Source: Bin5 sp009843665 (GTDB lineage Bacteria; Chloroflexota; Anaerolineae; Caldilineales; Caldilineaceae). Taken from it: DNA of 64,000 nt. Below, in pieces: positions 9,261 through 18,214 of the stretch (the stretch's first letter is position 1; each line of letters begins with the position of its first letter). The DNA lies in assembly GCA_965220285.1 (NCBI GenBank), contig OZ244818.1, forward strand, positions 3,720,001 to 3,784,000. Direction: 5' to 3'. The notes below the pieces were generated by a model. The model was not told the DNA's origin. It saw only the letters and a list, made by a program, of their open reading frames with translations, and did not search any database. A program made the translations under genes and the position numbers.

Positions 9261-9322
9261 GTGAAGAGGTTCTGGAAGTGATACTTGAAGTGCTTGGGAA
9301 CCTTGTGAGTCGCACCATATAA
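9257..9322 (+). pseudogene. Possible truncated toxin partner
   Basis: A 21-codon frame starting at a GTG that overlaps the antitoxin-like stop (GTGA). The overlap is what a PIN-type toxin gene would show, but the frame ends almost at once. It may be the decayed start of a lost toxin gene, or chance. Confidence 0.2.
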
Positions 9323-9480
9323 CCGGACTAGCCGCAAGCCGTCGATGAGACCTGAGCCGTTCCCGATTCGTCGGAGGAATGTCCTCTCGACATGTCGGAC
9401 GGCATATGCAGTCTCGTAGAAAGACCAACAATTTCAGATCGTTCACAACGTAGTGGACCAAGTTTCAGGAGGAAGAACAC

Positions 9481-10551
9481 ATGAAGTTCCAGTCATCACG
9501 ATTCACAATTCTCACACTGCTCCTGGCAGTCGCACTGGCACTCACCGCCTGCGTCGCCGTCGCACCGGCAACCGGCGATGACGCCATGATGGAAAAAGAA
9601 GGCGGCTTTGTCGTCGGCGTCAGCAACACGCTCGTCGGCAACGGCTGGCGCGAGCAGATGATCTGCGCCATCAAGGCCGAGGCCACCGCCAGCGGCCTCG
9701 TCGACAGCGTCGTCGTCGTCAACCGCAATGGCGGTCCCACCGAGCAGATAGCCGACTTAGAAGGCCTCATCTCCCAAGGTGTTGACGCCATCATCCTCAA
9801 CCCGACCGACCGTGAGGGCCTCAACGCCGTCATCGAATCGGCCATCGCCCAGGGCATCGTCGTCGTCGCTGTCGACCAGGCCGTGACCGCCGAGGGCGCC
9901 TACGTCGCCACCAATGACCAGACCGCCTACGCCCGCCTCGGCGCCGAATGGCTCTTCGAGCAGCTCGGCGGCTCCGGCAAGGTCGTGGAGATGCGCGGCA
10001 TCGACGGCGTCCCCGCCGACACCGACCGCCACAACGGCTTCATGGAAGCCCTCGCCAACTATCCTGACATCGAAGTCGTGGCCTCGACTTTCACCGGCTG
10101 GGACCCCTCAACCGGCGCGCAACAGGCCCTCGACCTCATCACCACACAGGAGATCGACGGCATCTGGACCTCCGGCATCGACTACCCGGTCGTCGAGCAG
10201 TTCCAGGTCGCCGACGTTGACTTCGTACCCATCGTCGGCGCCGACAACAACGGCTTTGTCGAGCAACTGATCCAACTCGCCGACGCAGGTCTGATCGGTG
10301 CAGCAGTCACCAACCCGCCCGCCATCGGCGCCGTCGGCATGGCCATCGCGCTCGACGCGCTGACCGGCAACAACCCGCCGCACGAGACCATTCTCACGCC
10401 GAAAGTTTTCACCACCGCCGATCCCGACGCGCTCAACTCAATCTACGCGCCCGACGAGCAGGTAGGTTGGAGCACTTACGTCGACATTGAACCCTACACC
10501 AGTTACAACGGCAGCGCCGATGTCTCCGCCTGTACTGCGCCGGGCGAGTAG
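9481..10551 (+). CDS. Sugar ABC transporter substrate-binding protein (ribose/RbsB-like)
   Basis: A 356-residue exported lipoprotein of the periplasmic-binding-protein-like fold used by ribose-type importers. It has a Sec signal with lipobox LALTAC, then the family pattern: VVGVSNTLVGNGWREQM, GLISQGVDAIILNPTD and VVVAVDQAV. ATG 9481 follows AGGAGGAAG. The gene opens a four-gene operon with a double-domain ATPase and two permeases. The ligand cannot be named; this cluster type also takes up autoinducer-2, xylose or nucleoside-like compounds. Confidence 0.92.
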   Translation: MKFQSSRFTILTLLLAVALALTACVAVAPATGDDAMMEKEGGFVVGVSNTLVGNGWREQMICAIKAEATASGLVDSVVVVNRNGGPTEQIADLEGLISQGVDAIILNPTDREGLNAVIESAIAQGIVVVAVDQAVTAEGAYVATNDQTAYARLGAEWLFEQLGGSGKVVEMRGIDGVPADTDRHNGFMEALANYPDIEVVASTFTGWDPSTGAQQALDLITTQEIDGIWTSGIDYPVVEQFQVADVDFVPIVGADNNGFVEQLIQLADAGLIGAAVTNPPAIGAVGMAIALDALTGNNPPHETILTPKVFTTADPDALNSIYAPDEQVGWSTYVDIEPYTSYNGSADVSACTAPGE

Positions 10552-10581
10552 TCTGCCACCCGCCGTTGGATCGAAGCCGCA

Positions 10582-12120
10582 ATGAGTGAGTCGCAGCCAC
10601 TGCTTGCGACCGTCAAAGTAGCAAAATCATATGGACCCGTCGTGGCGCTGCGAGAAGTTGACTTCGCAGTCCGCCGCGGCGAGGTCCATGCGCTTCTTGG
10701 CGCAAATGGGGCCGGCAAGAGCACACTCGTCAAGATCCTCGCCGGCGTTCATCCTGCTGACGCCGGCAGCGTCCATGTCGATGGCCGCGCGATGCAGTTC
10801 CATGACCCTGTAGATGCCATGGCCGTCGGCACTGCCACCGTCTTCCAGGACCCCGCACTCATTCCCGATCTCACCGTCCGCCAGAATCTCCAGCTCAGTG
10901 AGATCAAAGAGTCTGCCTTCACGACCTGGCTCAATTGGTTCGATCTGCAAGATCTTGACCTTGACATCCTCGTGCGTGATCTGCCGCTTGAAACCCTGCG
11001 CGTAGTCGACCTCGCCCGCGCCCTCGCCCGCGACCCCGAAGTCCTCCTGCTTGATGAAATCACCGCCGCCCTCACCGCTGACCAGGCCGAACGCGTCTTC
11101 GCCCTACTCACCGAGTGGCGGGAACAGGGCCGCGCCGCTGTCCTCATAACCCATCGCCTCGCCGAGGTCAGACGCATCTGCGACCGCGCCACCATCCTGC
11201 GCGATGGCCGCAACGTCGCCCTCTTCGAGCCGAACGCAAAAGCAACCAACGGCACATTGGCCGGTACTATGCAGGACGTTGACGAACATGAGCTGGTCGA
11301 AGCCATGCTTGGCTCCGGCGTCGGCGAACTGGAGGAGAGTGACGAACCCGAGACAGCTTCGCAGCAAGAGTCAGACGCACGTACTTCCTCGCAGGAGATC
11401 GCTTTCGCGGTCCAGGGTCTGAACTCCGGCGACGTCGTGCGCGACATCTCCTTCGAGCTGCGCCGCGGCGAGATTCTCGGCCTCGTCGCCCTCGAAGGCC
11501 AAGGCCAGGAACGTCTCTTTTCCCTCCTCTCAGGCGACAGGCAACCGTCCGACGGCGTTATCCTTGTCGACGGCAGTCAGCGCCGCTGGCGCGCACCATA
11601 CGATGCCGTCGGCGATGGCGTCGTCCTCATCCCCGGCGACCGCCTGCTGACCCTCCTGCCAAATCTGCCCGTCCGCCAGAACCTCGTCGTCCCTCTCTTC
11701 AGCCGCATTCGCCACTGGCTGCACATCCCGTCCGACGAGCGCCAGCTCGCTATGAACGCCATCGACCGCCTCTCTATCGATACCAGGGCCGCCTCCCAAG
11801 TGCGGCGCCTCTCCGGCGGCAACCAGCAGAAAGTGGCAATCGGCCGCTGGCTCGTCGCCGGCTTCCAGACGCTCCTCTGCTTCGACCCGACGCGCGGCAT
11901 CGATGTCCAGACCAAGCGTGAGATCTACGCCCTCCTGCGCGAACTGGCGGCCAGCGGCGCGGCGATATTGCTTTATACCAGCGAGCTCGCCGAAATCCAG
12001 CTCGTCTGTGACCGCGTTCTCATCATGCACGACGGCCGCATCGTCGACGAACAGAACGCAGCGCACGCAACCGAGGCTTCCCTGCTCACCGCCGCACACG
12101 GATTGGAGGTCCCCGCATGA
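10582..12120 (+). CDS. Sugar ABC transporter ATP-binding protein, two NBDs (RbsA/MglA-like)
   Basis: A 512-residue cytoplasmic ATPase with two nucleotide-binding domains. The first has Walker A GANGAGKST (residues 40-48) and Walker B LLLDEITAAL. The second has the degenerate Walker A normal for this family (ALEGQGQE), the signature LSGGNQQK and an unusual Walker B LLCFDPTRGID, where the usual DEPT reads FDPT. It follows the binding-protein gene by 30 bp and its last codon overlaps the next gene by 4 bp (ATGA), so translation is probably coupled. Confidence 0.93.
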   Translation: MSESQPLLATVKVAKSYGPVVALREVDFAVRRGEVHALLGANGAGKSTLVKILAGVHPADAGSVHVDGRAMQFHDPVDAMAVGTATVFQDPALIPDLTVRQNLQLSEIKESAFTTWLNWFDLQDLDLDILVRDLPLETLRVVDLARALARDPEVLLLDEITAALTADQAERVFALLTEWREQGRAAVLITHRLAEVRRICDRATILRDGRNVALFEPNAKATNGTLAGTMQDVDEHELVEAMLGSGVGELEESDEPETASQQESDARTSSQEIAFAVQGLNSGDVVRDISFELRRGEILGLVALEGQGQERLFSLLSGDRQPSDGVILVDGSQRRWRAPYDAVGDGVVLIPGDRLLTLLPNLPVRQNLVVPLFSRIRHWLHIPSDERQLAMNAIDRLSIDTRAASQVRRLSGGNQQKVAIGRWLVAGFQTLLCFDPTRGIDVQTKREIYALLRELAASGAAILLYTSELAEIQLVCDRVLIMHDGRIVDEQNAAHATEASLLTAAHGLEVPA

Positions 12121-13121
12121 TCACCGCGGTTCGGTCCGCGAGCCTTGCCGTCTGGCGCGCGGGATTAGCGCGCAACACCTGGACCCTGGGCGTCTGGCTC
12201 CTGCTCAGCGCCTTGCTAATTTGGTACGCCACCCTGATACCCGTATTCGGCCAGTTCCAGATCACCTCGATCAGCAAGAACAGCCTGCCTCTTGTCTACT
12301 TGGCCATCGGCCAGGCCATCATCGTCATCGCCGGCGGCATCGACCTTTCCCTCGGCGCGCTGCTGCTGCTCACCAACGCCCTCGCCGCCCGTTTCATGGA
12401 TGATCAGCCCTTCGCAATGGTGCTATTCATCGCCATCGTTCTTATCGCCGGGCTCGGAATCCTCAACGCCCTCGTGGGCTACATAATCAGCGTCTCCGGC
12501 GTGCCCGACATCGTCGTGACGCTGGCCACCGGCTACATTTGGTCCGGTTTCGCCCTCTGGATCCTGCCTTCCCCCGGCGGCGGCACCGCCCCCGAATTCC
12601 GCTGGCTCTTCACCGGTGCCCAGTCCGGGATCGGCGGCACCTACGTCATGCCCATCCTGATGATGATGGTTCCCGCAATTCTGGTATTCCTCCTCTCAAG
12701 GCATACCCGTATTGGCCTCTCCATCTACGCGATCGGTAGCGACAGCATCGCCGCTCGCCTCGCCGGCCTCAACGTGCGCCGCGCCAAAGTCTCCTCCTAC
12801 GCCATCGGCGGCGCCATGGCCGCCCTGGCCGGCCTCGCCACCGTCGCCCTCACCGGCACCGGCGATCCCCGTTTCAGCGTCGGCGCCAATGCCACCCTGA
12901 ACAGCGTGGCCGCCGTCGTCCTCGGCGGCGTCGCCCTCGTCGGCGGCACCGGCTTGGTACTCGGCGCGGTCGCTGCCGGCGTCATATTGATCATGCTCAA
13001 TCCGATTCTCAGCGCCATGGGCATCGACCCCAACAACGCCCAGATCATCCAGGGCCTCCTGATCGCCGGCGTGATGATGGTCGGCGGACTGGTGACGCTG
13101 CTGCGGGAACGGTCCGCATGA
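12117..13121 (+). CDS. Sugar ABC transporter permease 1 (RbsC-like)
   Basis: A 334-residue inner-membrane permease of the ribose-importer class. It has about ten hydrophobic segments and the conserved block IVIAGGIDLSLGALLLLTN, where GGIDLS is the family hallmark. A second conserved stretch is LSIYAIGSDSIAARLAGLNVRRAK, the coupling region to the ATPase. It overlaps both neighbours by 4 bp. Two different permeases in one operon imply a heterodimeric channel, as in autoinducer-2 and rhamnose importers. Confidence 0.93.
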   Translation: MITAVRSASLAVWRAGLARNTWTLGVWLLLSALLIWYATLIPVFGQFQITSISKNSLPLVYLAIGQAIIVIAGGIDLSLGALLLLTNALAARFMDDQPFAMVLFIAIVLIAGLGILNALVGYIISVSGVPDIVVTLATGYIWSGFALWILPSPGGGTAPEFRWLFTGAQSGIGGTYVMPILMMMVPAILVFLLSRHTRIGLSIYAIGSDSIAARLAGLNVRRAKVSSYAIGGAMAALAGLATVALTGTGDPRFSVGANATLNSVAAVVLGGVALVGGTGLVLGAVAAGVILIMLNPILSAMGIDPNNAQIIQGLLIAGVMMVGGLVTLLRERSA

Positions 13122-14128
13122 GCCAGTCCAACTCGCCCCCAAAGACCAATTCCGCTACTGCCGAGCCTGGTGGCCCCGTCGCCCGAGTAGCGGCCCTCGC
13201 CTCTGACCACCCGACACTTGCGCTGACCGGCATCCTTGCCATCCTCGTCCTCGTGACGGGCTTCGTCGAACCGAACTACCTCTCCGTCAGCGGAGCGCGT
13301 AACACTCTGCTGCAGGCCGCACCGCTCGGCATCCTTGCCGGCGCCCAGACCATCCTCATGCTCACCGGCGGCATCGATCTGTCCGTGACCATGATTGCAA
13401 CCGGCTCCGCCTACGTCGCCGCCAACCAGTCTTCCGAGGGCGCCGCTGTCGCTATCCTTTTGGGCGTCCTGGTCGGGCTTGTGGTCGGCAGCGCAAACGG
13501 TGTCGGTGTCGCCGTATTCCGCGTCAACCCGCTGATCATGACCCTGGCCATGTCCGGCATTCTGCTCGGCCTCTTCACCGCCTGGGCACAGACCATCCTG
13601 CAGGGCTCAACGCAGATGGGTCCCTTCCTCAAACTGATCGGTGGCGGCTCTTTCCTGGGCAATCGCATCCCCTACAGTGTCGTCGTCTGGGCCCTGATCG
13701 CCGTCGGTCTGATATGGCTCCTCAGGCGCACCGGCTGGGGGCGCCTCCTCTATGCCATCGGCGACAACGAAATCGCCGTGCGTCTCGCCGGCGTGCGCGT
13801 CTGGCAGGTGCGTATAACCGCCTACATCATCGCCGGTGTCCTTGGCTCCATCAGCGGCATTCTTCTCGGCGGCCGCACCGGTGCCGTCGACCTCCAGCTC
13901 GCCAATGCCTTTCTCCTGCCCTCAGTGGCCGCAGCCGTGATCGGCGGCACCTCCATCTTCGGCGGCGTCGGCGGCTACACAGGCACCATCCTCGGCGCGC
14001 TCATTCTCAGCGTCCTGAACTCGATGCTCACCTTTCTCAACGTCGGCCAGGCCATTCAGCAGGTCGTCTACGGCATGATCGTCCTGGCCCTGGCATGGGG
14101 CTACGCCGGTCTCACCCGCCGTGCGTGA
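13118..14128 (+). CDS. Sugar ABC transporter permease 2 (RbsC-like)
   Basis: A 336-residue paralogue of the preceding permease, probably its channel partner. The same hallmarks are present: LMLTGGIDLSVTMIATG and LLYAIGDNEIAVRLAGVRVWQVR. It ends the operon at 14128. No further sugar-catabolic gene follows directly; the next gene is a small membrane protein on the same strand 170 bp away. Confidence 0.93.
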   Translation: MSQSNSPPKTNSATAEPGGPVARVAALASDHPTLALTGILAILVLVTGFVEPNYLSVSGARNTLLQAAPLGILAGAQTILMLTGGIDLSVTMIATGSAYVAANQSSEGAAVAILLGVLVGLVVGSANGVGVAVFRVNPLIMTLAMSGILLGLFTAWAQTILQGSTQMGPFLKLIGGGSFLGNRIPYSVVVWALIAVGLIWLLRRTGWGRLLYAIGDNEIAVRLAGVRVWQVRITAYIIAGVLGSISGILLGGRTGAVDLQLANAFLLPSVAAAVIGGTSIFGGVGGYTGTILGALILSVLNSMLTFLNVGQAIQQVVYGMIVLALAWGYAGLTRRA

Positions 14129-14298
14129 GCGAAAAGTATGCGTTTGCACATTACCGGCAAGAACGGACTTGCCCGATTGGGAACAGAAAACCTGCCAATG
14201 TTTACCTGAAACCTGAGCAGATGCAATAGCCAAATAGCGGTGCGCAGAAACCACTTACCAGTCGTAGCGCAAGAGTGGACCACAGGGAGAAATGTACG

Positions 14299-14646
14299 AT
14301 GACCGTCGCAACGACAAGCCTCCATCACGGTCACACGAGACTGAACCTCACCATGATGGACGTATTAGGCCATCTTATCATCTGGCTTCTAATCTCGTTA
14401 GTCACACTTGGCATTGGCCTGTTTTTCTGGCCCTATGCGTCAGCCAAACTAATCATCAATGCCATTGAACTTGAAGACCGAACCAGGTCCTCCGTCGGCA
14501 GACTTGAGTGCCAACTCAGCGTCGGTCAGCAAATTGGGCATATTATTTTGTGGATACTACTGTCATTCATTACCTTCGGCCTTGCCTATCCCTTCTACTT
14601 CTTTGGCGTCGTCAGAACGGCAATCGACCGAACCAGAATCGTGTAG
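14299..14646 (+). CDS. Small membrane protein with two hydrophobic hairpins
   Basis: A 115-residue protein, not firmly recognised. Two similar hydrophobic segments (HLIIWLLISLVTLGIGLFFW and HIILWILLSFITFGLAYPFY) are separated by a polar stretch with RTRSSVGRLECQL, so it looks like an internal duplication inserted in the membrane. The pattern resembles DUF898/DUF6693-type proteins of unknown role. ATG 14299 is preferred over an in-frame upstream GTG because AGGGAG lies before it. Confidence 0.6.
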   Translation: MTVATTSLHHGHTRLNLTMMDVLGHLIIWLLISLVTLGIGLFFWPYASAKLIINAIELEDRTRSSVGRLECQLSVGQQIGHIILWILLSFITFGLAYPFYFFGVVRTAIDRTRIV

Positions 14647-14677
14647 TCTATAGACAGAAAAATCTCATAGAGGTGAA

Positions 14678-15832
14678 ATGATGAGCGTCTCTAACGTTGC
14701 CATAGTCGGAACCGGTTTCATGGGCCCCGCCCATACCGAAGGCCTCCGCCGCCTGGGCATCAACGTGGCCGGCATCCTGGGCTCATCCGCCGAGAAGTCC
14801 CAACGCGCCGCCGTCGACCTCGGCATCCCCAAGGCATACGGCGACTATGCCGACCTCCTGGCCGACGGCGAGATCGAAGCCGTACACATCACCTCCCCCA
14901 ATCGCCATCATTTCCAGCAAGCAAGCCAGGCCCTCCAGGCCGGCAAACACGTCCACTGCGAAAAGCCGCTCGCCATGACCTCAGCCGAATCCGGCGCGCT
15001 CGTGCTGCTGGCCAGCGAGAGCGGACTCGCCGCCGGCGTCAACTACAACATGCGCTTCTACCCGCTCAACTGGGAAGTCCGCGATATGATCCAGAGCGGC
15101 GCCCTCGGCCGCATCCACTCCATCACCGGCAGCTACGTGCAGGACTGGCTCCTCTACCCCACCGACTACAACTGGCGCGTCCTCAGCGGCGAGGGCGGCA
15201 AACTGCGCGCCGTCGCCGACATCGGCACCCACTGGCTCGACCTCGTCCAGTTCATCACCGGCCTCTCCGTCACCGCCGTCCAGGCCGACCTCAGGACCGT
15301 CCACACCACCCGCCAGCGGCCTCTCGGCGAAGTCGAGACCTTCTCCGCCAAGGTGCAGGCCCCCGACGCCACCGAGTCCATCGACATCGAGACCGAAGAC
15401 AGCGGCGCCGCGCTCCTCCGCTTCTCCAACGGCGCCCACGGCTCGCTTTGGGTTTCGCAGATAACCGCCGGCCGCAAAAACTGTCTCCGCTACGAGATCG
15501 CCGGCAGCGAAGCCTCAGTCGCCTGGAACAGCGAGCAGCCCAACGAGCTCTGGATCGGCCACCGCAACCGGGCCAACCAACTCCTGCTCCGCGACCCCGG
15601 CCTCGTCTCCGAAGCCGCCCTCGCCCACATCGGCTATCCCGGCGGCCACAACGAGGGCTACGACGACTCCTTCAAGCACTCCTTCAAGTCCTTCTACGAC
15701 TACATCGCCGCCGGCGACCTCAACGCCCCCCAACCCTTCCCCACCTTCGCCGACGGCCACAAAGAGATCCTTCTCTGCGAGGCCATCCTCCAAAGCCACG
15801 AGCACGAGAAGTGGGTGGAGATCGACGAGTAG
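14678..15832 (+). CDS. Gfo/Idh/MocA family NAD(P)-dependent oxidoreductase
   Basis: A 384-residue cytoplasmic dehydrogenase. The Rossmann motif is VAIVGTGFMGPAH near the N-terminus; HCEKPLAMT holds the catalytic EKP lysine, and a C-terminal alpha/beta domain follows. Relatives oxidise or reduce cyclitols, sugars and sugar acids. It lies between a sugar importer and a sugar isomerase/epimerase gene, which fits sugar or inositol-type catabolism. A 10-bp hairpin follows at 15849-15887. Confidence 0.9.
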   Translation: MMSVSNVAIVGTGFMGPAHTEGLRRLGINVAGILGSSAEKSQRAAVDLGIPKAYGDYADLLADGEIEAVHITSPNRHHFQQASQALQAGKHVHCEKPLAMTSAESGALVLLASESGLAAGVNYNMRFYPLNWEVRDMIQSGALGRIHSITGSYVQDWLLYPTDYNWRVLSGEGGKLRAVADIGTHWLDLVQFITGLSVTAVQADLRTVHTTRQRPLGEVETFSAKVQAPDATESIDIETEDSGAALLRFSNGAHGSLWVSQITAGRKNCLRYEIAGSEASVAWNSEQPNELWIGHRNRANQLLLRDPGLVSEAALAHIGYPGGHNEGYDDSFKHSFKSFYDYIAAGDLNAPQPFPTFADGHKEILLCEAILQSHEHEKWVEIDE

Positions 15833-15848
15833 AATTGACCCAATACCG

Positions 15849-15887
15849 CAGGGCAATTGCATCAAAAACAGTGATATAATTGCCCTG
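15849..15887. repeat. Inverted repeat abutting the intron 5' end
   Basis: Perfect 10-bp arms CAGGGCAATT (15849-15858) and AATTGCCCTG (15878-15887) with a 19-nt AT-rich loop that contains TATAAT. It sits just after the oxidoreductase stop and ends exactly at the GTGCG that begins the intron-like sequence. Class C group II introns favour sites next to such terminator-like stem-loops. Confidence 0.5.
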
Positions 15888-16580
15888 TGCGTGCGCCGTC
15901 TGACGGCACAGTATCTTGCTCACAAAGTGAGCACGTGAAGCGGGAAATCACGTAGGTCAACTTCAATGGCCTGGCACGAAAGGAAAGGTCATAAGGCAGC
16001 GGAGTAAAGCGGGAGGGCGAATGAACTACACTGAAACCGCTCCCGCAAGACCTGCTACCTGAGACTAAAGCTATACTGCCTGAATTCTAGTCTCCTTCGG
16101 GTGAAAGTTATGACCATCAGGAAAGGCAGTCGATACCTGATTCATCTAAGCTACATGGATAGGTACAGGCCCTGTAGTACCCGCCAGAGATGACTATAGT
16201 TGGCACAGAGCCTAACAAAGGAGACGAACGGGAAGTCTAAGGGTAACCGGACACGGATACTGTGACCGGAATTCGGAATCGGCCTAAGTGCGGAGACGCA
16301 TATGGTTGCGGAGCCATCGAGTACTCGCCGGCGTAACGACCGGCTACAGAGAGTGGGAAAGCCACTTACAGGGGGAACAGGGTGGCAGGTTTCGGCTGGC
16401 TGAGAGATAGAAAGGAATGCGCATGCAAACAGACGCGACACCCAGCCCCCCAACCGCCAGGGAACCAGCGTGAGTCTGGCTGCTGCGACAGTCGTGGAGA
16501 GGTTGCCAGATCCGGGAACAGACTCCAGAGACGGAAAAACTGTTGCAAAAGCGTAACAACAACAAGAGCCAAAAAAATAT
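15887..16580 (+). mobile_element. Group II intron fragment (ribozyme 5' domains and start of its ORF)
   Basis: The segment starts with GTGCG, the 5' consensus of group II introns, and continues as about 500 bp of highly structured, non-coding sequence typical of ribozyme domains I-III (for example GGTAACCGGA, CGGAGACGCATATGG and GGGGGAACAGGGTGGCAGG). Near 16420 an ATG in GAATGCGCATGC opens a frame MQTDATPSPPTAREPA like the start of an intron-encoded reverse transcriptase, but it soon hits a stop; a neighbouring frame continues for about 30 codons and also stops. No reverse transcriptase core or domain V was found, so this is a 3'-truncated remnant. Confidence 0.65.
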
Positions 16581-16705
16581 CGACCGACTTAAACCGACTT
16601 AACCCGACTTTTCACGCGCTATTACGTTAAAACACGTCCCACCAAGTCAGAGTTCGTACAACTCTCGTACAACCCACGCAAACATTCGTCCGGCCTCTCC
16701 AGTGT

Positions 16706-16943
16706 CGGCGAGGCTCTGGTCACAGCCCATCACACAAACTGCATGAACTGCAGTTCAGACAGCACGCAAACTCTCGTAAACGCTCGCAATCTCTCGTACA
16801 ACGCTCATACGAGACAACCTGCACCGGCAAGGCTCCCGTCTCAGCCCATCAGGCAAATCCCATGAACTGTTGTTCAGACGACACGTAAACGCTCATAAAC
16901 ACTCGTAAACTCTCTACCAACACTCATTTGAGAAAGCCTGCAC
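16706..16943. repeat. Two tandem 119-bp imperfect repeats
   Basis: Copy 1 is 16706-16824 and copy 2 is 16825-16943, equal in length. Both share CAGCCCATCA, CATGAACTG, GTTCAGAC and a terminal AGCCTGCAC or AACCTGCAC, and both are rich in short CTCGTAAA/CTCGTACA motifs. No coding potential was seen. The same short motifs also occur just upstream (16640-16690). Confidence 0.7.
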
Positions 16944-17138
16944 AGCATAACCTGGCCGTCTTGCGCCGCTTGGCTCTCAACCTCCTGTGCAGAGAGATGG
17001 GCGCTAAAATCGTTAGTGCTGCCATCCGTAAACGAGCCGGTTGGAAAACTGTCTATCTCCTGAAAGTGCGCTCCCAATAAGATGCGTACGCCCTGCCCAA
17101 TTCCTGGTGGTCCCCCACCAAACAAGTGATATAATCTC

Positions 17139-17229
17139 ACTGACCACTGACCACTGACCACTGACCACTGACCACTGACCACTGACCACTGACCACTGAC
17201 CACTGACCACTGACCACTGACCACTGACC
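17139..17229. repeat. 13 tandem copies of the heptamer ACTGACC
   Basis: A perfect 91-bp array of a 7-bp unit. It lies directly behind an extended -10 box (TGATATAAT, 17127-17135) and ends about 33 bp before the start of the sugar isomerase gene, so it would be in that gene's leader. Shorter copies of the same heptamer occur in other intergenic regions (36160-36187, 41902-41943). Confidence 0.9.
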
Positions 17230-17262
17230 GCTAGCGAACGATATCAAGGAGCAACCACCCCA

Positions 17263-18180
17263 ATGATGCAACTAGGCTACGCCAGCGCCATCCTCCCCGA
17301 CCTCTCCCTCGAAGAGGTCGTCCAATTCACCGCCGACAACGGCTTCTCCACCGTCGAGCTCATGTGCTGGCCCGCCGGCAAAGCCGAGCGCCGCTACGCC
17401 GGCGTCACCCACATCGACGTCGTCGGCTTCACCGCAGATGACGCCGCCCGCGTCAACGACCTCGCCTCCTCTGCCGGCATAACCATCAGCGGGCTCGGCT
17501 ACTACCCCAACCCCCTCACACCGGATCAGGACGAAGCCCAGGTCGCCATCGACCACATCAAACGCGTCATCGAGGCCTCCGCACTCCTCGGCATCGGCAT
17601 CATGAACACCTTCGTCGGCCGCGACTGGACCAAGTCCGTCGACGACAACTGGCCCCGCTTCCTCGAAGTCTGGACGCCCCTCATCCGCTTCGCCGAGGAC
17701 CACAACGTCAAGATCGGCATCGAAAACTGCCCCATGGCCTTCACCAACGACGAGTGGCCCGGCGGCAAGAACCTGGCCCACACGCCCGCCATCTGGCACC
17801 GCATGTTCGCCGATATCCCCAGCGACAACTTCGGTCTCAACTACGACCCCTCCCACATGATCTGGCAGCACATGGACTATCTCAAGCCGATCCGGGACTT
17901 CACCGACAAGCTCTTCCACGTCCACGCCAAGGACGTGCGCCTCGACAAGCACCGCCTCGACGACGTCGGCATCATGGCCACCCCGCTCGAGTTCCACGTA
18001 CCCAAACTGCCCGGCCTCGGCGATATCGACTGGGGCCAGTTCTTCTCCGTCCTCAGCGACGTCGGCTACGACGGGCCCGTCTGCATCGAAGTCGAGGACC
18101 GCGCCTACGAAGACTCGCTCGAAAGCCGCAAAGCCTCGCTCGTCCAGAGCGGCCGCTATCTCAAAAACTTCATGCCCTGA
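17263..18180 (+). CDS. Sugar phosphate isomerase/epimerase (xylose-isomerase-like TIM barrel)
   Basis: A 305-residue TIM-barrel protein of the AP-endonuclease-2/xylose-isomerase-like superfamily. Metal-ligand candidates are the Glu in VKIGIENCPM, the Asp/His in GLNYDPSHMIWQ, the His in LFHVHAKDVR and the Glu in VCIEVEDR. Such enzymes isomerise or epimerise sugars and cyclitols, for example inosose. It starts with AAGGAG upstream and is followed at short spacing by a hydrolase and an amidohydrolase, likely one operon. Substrate unknown. Confidence 0.88.
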   Translation: MMQLGYASAILPDLSLEEVVQFTADNGFSTVELMCWPAGKAERRYAGVTHIDVVGFTADDAARVNDLASSAGITISGLGYYPNPLTPDQDEAQVAIDHIKRVIEASALLGIGIMNTFVGRDWTKSVDDNWPRFLEVWTPLIRFAEDHNVKIGIENCPMAFTNDEWPGGKNLAHTPAIWHRMFADIPSDNFGLNYDPSHMIWQHMDYLKPIRDFTDKLFHVHAKDVRLDKHRLDDVGIMATPLEFHVPKLPGLGDIDWGQFFSVLSDVGYDGPVCIEVEDRAYEDSLESRKASLVQSGRYLKNFMP

Positions 18181-18214
18181 CCGCATCGACCAGCCGAACC
18201 CACGGAAACCGTCC

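Noticed and set aside
16151..16453. 100-codon minus-strand frame in the intron remnant
   Set aside because: Antisense to the ribozyme-like sequence; Ser/Arg/Leu-rich composition as usual for spurious frames in such introns.
17139..17229. Heptamer array as a CRISPR
   Set aside because: Unit is 7 bp with no spacers, and no cas gene is present in the window.
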